NCBI RefSeq assembly: GCF_000717595.1
Contig: NZ_JNZO01000023.1
Span: 44,168-108,167, forward strand
Source of the DNA: Streptomyces flavochromogenes
Lineage (GTDB): Bacteria > Actinomycetota > Actinomycetes > Streptomycetales > Streptomycetaceae
Length of the DNA stretch: 64,000 bases
Reading direction: 5' to 3'
Shown here: piece by piece, positions 60,075-64,000 of the stretch
Layout of the letters: every line of letters starts with the position of its first letter
Position numbering within the stretch: the first letter of the stretch is position 1
Made by a program: the position numbers and the translations under genes
The notes under the pieces: generated by a model
Databases searched by the model: none
Told to the model about the DNA's origin: nothing
Seen by the model: the letters and a program-made list of their open reading frames with translations, nothing else

Positions 60075-60815
60075 GTGACCGACAGCCCCACCGAGAACGT
60101 GAAGATCGACTTCCGGAGCGACGTCACCGTCGAGCTGGTCAAGAGCGCGGCGGCCGACTCCGACGTCCTCTGGGCAGCCCGGGTCTCCACGGCGGGCGAG
60201 CAGTCCCTCGAAGAGCTCCAGAAGGACCCGGAGCGCTCGAAGGGCCTCATCAACTACCTGATGCGGGACCGCCACGGCAGCCCCTTCGAGCACAACTCGA
60301 TGACCTTCTTCATCAGCGCCCCGATCTTCGTGTTCCGCGAGTTCATGCGGCACCGCGTGGGCTGGTCGTACAACGAGGAATCGGGCCGCTACAGGGAGCT
60401 CCAGCCGGTCTTCTACGTCCCTGACGCCTCCCGCAAGCTCGTCCAGGAGGGCCGCCCCGGCAAGTACGTCTTCGTCGACGGCACCCAGGAGCAGCACGAC
60501 CTGGTCAGCCGCGCGATGGAGGACTCGTACCGTCAGGCGTACGCCACCTACCAGGAGATGCTCGCCGCCGGCGTCGCCCGCGAGGTCGCCCGCTCGGTCC
60601 TCCCCGTCGGTCTCTTCTCCTCGATGTACGCCACGTGCAACGCGCGCTCGCTGATGCACTTCCTCGGTCTGCGCACCCAGCACGAGCTGGCCGCGGTCCC
60701 GTCCTTCCCGCAGCGGGAGATCGAGATGGTCGGCGAGAAGATGGAGGAGCACTGGGCCCGGCTGATGCCGCTGACTCATGGAGCCTTCAACAAGAACGGC
60801 CGTGTGGCCCCATAG
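60075..60815 (+). CDS. thyX: Flavin-dependent thymidylate synthase
   Basis: This 246-residue enzyme methylates dUMP to dTMP using FAD and methylenetetrahydrofolate. The ThyX signature RHRVGWSYNEESGRY is complete. The FAD region HGSPFEHNSMTFFI and RSVLPVGLFSSMYATCNARSLMHFLGLR follow. The GTG at 60075 is chosen with GGAAGGACC upstream; the longer frame adds no similarity. It stands as a single gene with a terminator after it. Confidence 0.95.
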   Translation: MTDSPTENVKIDFRSDVTVELVKSAAADSDVLWAARVSTAGEQSLEELQKDPERSKGLINYLMRDRHGSPFEHNSMTFFISAPIFVFREFMRHRVGWSYNEESGRYRELQPVFYVPDASRKLVQEGRPGKYVFVDGTQEQHDLVSRAMEDSYRQAYATYQEMLAAGVAREVARSVLPVGLFSSMYATCNARSLMHFLGLRTQHELAAVPSFPQREIEMVGEKMEEHWARLMPLTHGAFNKNGRVAP

Positions 60816-60853
60816 GGCACAGATGTCCGAACCACCCGAGCGAAGTGTCCGTA

Positions 60854-60883
60854 TTGCGACGTTTCGTGAAGTTCATCTAGGCT
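60854..60883 (+). promoter_or_regulatory. Predicted dapA promoter
   Basis: TTGCGA (60854) and TAGGCT (60878) are 18 bases apart. Initiation would fall near 60890, immediately before the hairpin at 60895. Confidence 0.45.
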
Positions 60884-60894
60884 GATCAAACGGA

Positions 60895-60932
60895 CCCGGC
60901 GCTGCCTGAACCCCCGAGCAGGCAGCGCCGGG
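60895..60932 (+). terminator. Hairpin between thyX and dapA
   Basis: A perfect 14-bp stem (CCCGGCGCTGCCTG and its complement) with a 10-base loop is followed by CTCCCTTTCTCC. It can terminate thyX, or regulate a transcript started at the promoter just upstream. Confidence 0.75.
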
Positions 60933-60994
60933 CTCCCTTTCTCCTGTCCCCCCAGGGGGACACCCGGCGCTGAGCAGCGAGTAGCGTGTTACCC

Positions 60995-61894
60995 ATGGCT
61001 CCGATCTCCACTCCGCAGACCCCCTTCGGGCGGGTCCTCACCGCCATGGTCACGCCCTTCACGGCGGACGGCGCACTCGACCTCGACGGTGCCCAGCGAC
61101 TGGCCACCCATCTGGTGGACGCAGGCAACGACGGCCTCGTCATCAACGGCACCACCGGCGAGTCCCCCACCACCAGCGACGCGGAGAAATCGGAGCTGGT
61201 ACGAGCGGTACTGGAGGCGGTCGGCGACCGCGCCCACGTCGTGGCCGGCATCGGCACCAACGACACCCACCACTCCATCGAGCTCGCCCGCACCGCCGAA
61301 CGCGACGGCGCGCACGGCCTGCTCGCCGTCACGCCGTACTACAACAAGCCCCCGCAGGAGGGCCTGTACCGGCACTTCTCGGCCATCGCCGACGCCACCG
61401 AGCTCCCGGTGATGCTCTACGACATCCCCGGCCGCAGCGGCGTCCCGATCGACACCGAGACCCTCGTCCGGCTCGCCGAGCACCCGCGCATCGTCGCCAA
61501 CAAGGACGCCAAGGGCGACCTCGGCCGCGCCAGCTGGGCCATCGCCCGCTCCGGCCTCGCCTGGTACTCCGGCGACGACATGCTCAACCTGCCCCTGCTC
61601 TCCGTCGGCGCCTGCGGCTTCGTCTCCGTCGTGGGCCACGTCGTCACCCCGGAGCTCCGCGCCCTCCTCGAAGCCCACCTCGGCGGCGAGATCCAGAAGG
61701 CCACCGAGATCCACCAGAAGCTGCTCCCGGTCTACACCGGGATGTTCCGCACCCAGGGCGTCATGACCACCAAGGCCGCCCTCGCCCTCCAGGGCCTCCC
61801 GGCCGGCCCCCTGCGGCTGCCCCTCGTGGAGCTGTCCCCCGAGGAGACCGCCCAGCTCAAGATCGACCTGGCCGCCGGCGGGGTAGAGCTCTGA
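60995..61894 (+). CDS. dapA: 4-hydroxy-tetrahydrodipicolinate synthase
   Basis: This 299-residue enzyme condenses pyruvate and aspartate semialdehyde, the first committed step to lysine and diaminopimelate. Schiff-base Lys170 is in IVANKDAKGD. The conserved Thr pair is NGTTGES (53-54), with Tyr142 and Arg147 in LYDIPGRSGV. The TPYYNKPPQEGLYRHF motif is intact. The ATG at 60995 is used; an in-frame ATG at 60986 is possible. RNase J follows about 100 bases later, as is usual in actinomycetes. Confidence 0.95.
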   Translation: MAPISTPQTPFGRVLTAMVTPFTADGALDLDGAQRLATHLVDAGNDGLVINGTTGESPTTSDAEKSELVRAVLEAVGDRAHVVAGIGTNDTHHSIELARTAERDGAHGLLAVTPYYNKPPQEGLYRHFSAIADATELPVMLYDIPGRSGVPIDTETLVRLAEHPRIVANKDAKGDLGRASWAIARSGLAWYSGDDMLNLPLLSVGACGFVSVVGHVVTPELRALLEAHLGGEIQKATEIHQKLLPVYTGMFRTQGVMTTKAALALQGLPAGPLRLPLVELSPEETAQLKIDLAAGGVEL

Positions 61895-61993
61895 CAACGG
61901 ACTTCACAACTGAACACTGACAACAGCAAGTGCACGAATGTCATGCGCGCCACGTGCCAAGGGGTACGTGGCGTGCGTGGTGAGGAGAGTCTT

Positions 61994-63679
61994 TTGAGTC
62001 ATCCGCATCCTGAACTCGGTGCCCCGCCGAAGCTGCCGAAGGGCGCCCTGCGCGTCATCCCGCTCGGCGGGCTCGGTGAAATCGGCCGGAACATGACGGT
62101 CTTCGAATTCGACGGCCGTCTGCTCATCGTCGACTGCGGCGTCCTCTTCCCCGAAGAGGAGCAGCCCGGTGTCGACCTGATCCTCCCGGACTTCACCATC
62201 ATCCGGGACCGCCTCGACGACATCGAAGGCATCGTGCTCACGCACGGCCACGAAGACCACATCGGTGCCGTCCCCTACCTGCTCCGGCTCAAGCCGGACA
62301 TCCCGCTGATCGGCTCCAAGCTGACCCTCGCCCTGATCGAGGCCAAGCTCCAGGAGCACCGCATCCGCCCCTACACCCTTGAGGTGAAGGAAGGCGACCG
62401 GGAGATCCTGGGCTCGTTCGACTGCGAGTTCATCGCGGTCAACCACTCCATCCCGGACGCGCTCGCGGTCGCGATCCGTACCCCCGCGGGCATGGCCGTC
62501 GCCACCGGCGACTTCAAGATGGACCAGCTCCCGCTGGACGGCCGCCTCACCGACCTCCACGCGTTCGCGCGTCTGAGCGAGGAGGGCATCGACCTCCTCC
62601 TCTCGGACTCCACGAACGCCGAGGTCCCGGGCTTCGTCCCGCCGGAGAAGGACATCTCCAACGTCCTGCGCACGGTCTTCGCGAACGCCCAGAAGCGCAT
62701 CATCGTGGCCAGCTTCGCCAGCCACGTGCACCGCATCCAGCAGATCCTCGACGCCGCCCACGAGTACGGCCGCCGGGTCGCCTTCGTCGGCCGCTCGATG
62801 GTCCGCAACATGGGCATCGCCCGCGACCTGGGCTACCTCCGGGTCCCGGCCGGCCTCGTCGTGGACGTGAAGACCCTCGACGACCTGCCGGACGACGAGG
62901 TCGTGCTGGTCTGCACGGGTTCCCAGGGCGAGCCGATGGCGGCCCTGTCCCGCATGGCCAACCGCGACCACCAGATCCGGATCGTCCCCGGCGACACCGT
63001 GATCCTGGCGTCGTCCCTGATCCCGGGCAACGAGAACGCGGTCTACCGCGTGATCAACGGCCTGACCCGCTGGGGCGCGAACGTCGTCCACAAGGGCAAC
63101 GCCAAGGTCCACGTCTCGGGCCACGCCTCGGCCGGCGAGCTGCTGTACTTCTACAACATCTGCCGCCCGAAGAACCTCATGCCGGTCCACGGCGAATGGC
63201 GCCACCTGCGCGCCAACGCCGAGCTCGGCGCGATGACGGGTATCCCCAAGGACCACATCGTCATCGCCGAGGACGGCGTCGTCGTCGACCTGGTCGACGG
63301 CCGCGCCCGGATCACCGGCAAGGTCCAGGCGGGTTACGTGTACGTCGACGGCCTCTCGGTCGGCGACGTCACCGAGACCTCCCTCAAGGACCGCCGGATC
63401 CTCGGCGAGGAGGGCATCATCTCGGTCTTCGTCGTGGTCGACTCCTCGACGGGCAAGATCGTGGGCGGCCCGCACGTCCACGCCCGTGGCTCGGGCATCG
63501 ACGACTCCGCGTTCGACGCGGTGCTCCCGAAGATCGACCAGGCCCTGAACAAGTCGTTCCAGGACGGCGTCGTGGAACCCCACCAGCTCCAGCAGCTGAT
63601 CCGCCGCAGCGTCGGCAAGTGGGTCTCCGACACCTACCGCCGGCGCCCGATGATCCTCCCGGTCGTCGTAGAGGTCTGA
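61994..63679 (+). CDS. rnj: Ribonuclease J
   Basis: This 561-residue enzyme has endonuclease and 5'-3' exonuclease activity. It is a metallo-beta-lactamase/beta-CASP protein with the zinc motif HGHEDH and a later GDFKMDQ strand. The beta-CASP part follows (VASFASHVHRIQQILDAA, HVSGHASAGELL), with a C-terminal helical domain (QDGVVEPHQLQQLIRR). I chose TTG at 61994 as the start, since GAGGAG lies six bases before it and the family opens with SHPHPEL. The in-frame ATG at 61943 adds 17 unrelated residues. A hairpin closes it at 63710. Confidence 0.93.
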   Translation: MSHPHPELGAPPKLPKGALRVIPLGGLGEIGRNMTVFEFDGRLLIVDCGVLFPEEEQPGVDLILPDFTIIRDRLDDIEGIVLTHGHEDHIGAVPYLLRLKPDIPLIGSKLTLALIEAKLQEHRIRPYTLEVKEGDREILGSFDCEFIAVNHSIPDALAVAIRTPAGMAVATGDFKMDQLPLDGRLTDLHAFARLSEEGIDLLLSDSTNAEVPGFVPPEKDISNVLRTVFANAQKRIIVASFASHVHRIQQILDAAHEYGRRVAFVGRSMVRNMGIARDLGYLRVPAGLVVDVKTLDDLPDDEVVLVCTGSQGEPMAALSRMANRDHQIRIVPGDTVILASSLIPGNENAVYRVINGLTRWGANVVHKGNAKVHVSGHASAGELLYFYNICRPKNLMPVHGEWRHLRANAELGAMTGIPKDHIVIAEDGVVVDLVDGRARITGKVQAGYVYVDGLSVGDVTETSLKDRRILGEEGIISVFVVVDSSTGKIVGGPHVHARGSGIDDSAFDAVLPKIDQALNKSFQDGVVEPHQLQQLIRRSVGKWVSDTYRRRPMILPVVVEV

Positions 63680-63709
63680 CAGGTCTGACGGCCTGACCAG
63701 CGCAGCACC

Positions 63710-63749
63710 GGAGCGGGGCCCCTCGATTTGCATCGGGGCGCCCCGCTCC
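63710..63749 (+). terminator. Terminator after RNase J
   Basis: GGAGCGGGGC pairs with its complement and, after one mismatch, a further seven pairs (one G-U) follow. The loop is TTGC. Confidence 0.7.
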
Positions 63750-64000
63750 AGTACGTTTACGGCTCCGCCAGAACGGGAAGCCCCGGCGCCGACGTGCGTC
63801 CGAACGCTTCACCGGGAGGCGGAAAAACCGACTCGGATCTTCTGATAAAGTCGGAATCGCCGAAAGGCCCCCGGAGTGAAAACAAAAGGGACCGGAAGGC
63901 ACCGAGGAAATCGGGTCGGAAAGATCTGATAGAGTCGGAAACGCAAGACCGAAGGGAAGCCCGGAGGAAAGCCCGAGAGGGTGAGTACAAAGGAAGCGTC
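63750..64000 (+). promoter_or_regulatory. Predicted rRNA operon promoter/leader region
   Basis: No protein gene is seen. TCTGATAAAGTCGGAATCGC at 63841 and TCTGATAGAGTCGGAAACGC at 63925 are 18 of 20 identical and 84 bases apart. Each holds a -10-like box (TAAAGT at 63846, TAGAGT at 63930) without a clear -35. The text around them, including the final GAGAGGGTGAGTACAAAGGAAGC stretch, matches what I recall of leader DNA preceding 16S rRNA in Streptomyces. The rRNA itself would start beyond the window. Confidence 0.6.

Overview
This window is a stretch of a Streptomyces-type actinomycete chromosome. The evidence is the very high GC content with strong third-position GC, many GTG starts, U-poor hairpin terminators, and a gene order (dxr-rseP-ispG, proS, rimP-nusA-ylxR-infB-ylxP-rbfA-truB, ribF, a type VII secretion locus, rpsO-pnp, dapB, thyX, dapA, RNase J) that I recall as typical of the Streptomyces core. 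No prophage, insertion sequence, CRISPR array or tRNA was seen. Gene names come from protein motifs and remembered family features, not from database searches.

Left part (1-19.7 kb): the tail of a TraM/VirD4-like ATPase, a PucR regulator, a small membrane protein, an EamA exporter, an aldehyde dehydrogenase and a large acyl-CoA dehydrogenase. Next is an apparent second EPSP synthase directly before the isoprenoid/envelope block dxr-rseP-ispG. Two GNAT acetyltransferases and proS follow. A minus-strand group then carries an SPFH/slipin protein, a kinase-fold protein that lacks its catalytic residues, and a coupled pair of ferritin-like proteins, one of them a lipoprotein.

Centre (19.8-37.6 kb): the translation/transcription operon rimP to truB, with three overlapping micro-ORFs in front of infB. 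A 1214-residue protein follows that joins a degenerate trypsin-like domain to a P-loop NTPase and a helical tail. Then come ribF and a five-gene oligopeptide ABC transporter operon on the minus strand, whose last three junctions are ATGA overlaps; the first gene is separated from the second by 3 bases.

Right-centre (37.7-53.5 kb): a compact type VII (ESX-like) secretion locus. It holds an EspI-like Pro-rich MinD/ParA ATPase, an unrecognised partner, EccE, EccB, mycosin, two WXG100 proteins, a DUF397 protein, the three-ATPase motor EccC and the membrane channel EccD. Genes sit on both strands with divergent promoters. BldD-like half-sites are visible at two places.

Right end (53.6-64 kb): rpsO-pnp-M16 peptidase, dapB, small membrane proteins, thyX, dapA and RNase J with a TTG start. 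The last 250 bases match what I remember of the promoter/leader region of a Streptomyces rRNA operon, so 16S rRNA should begin just outside the window.
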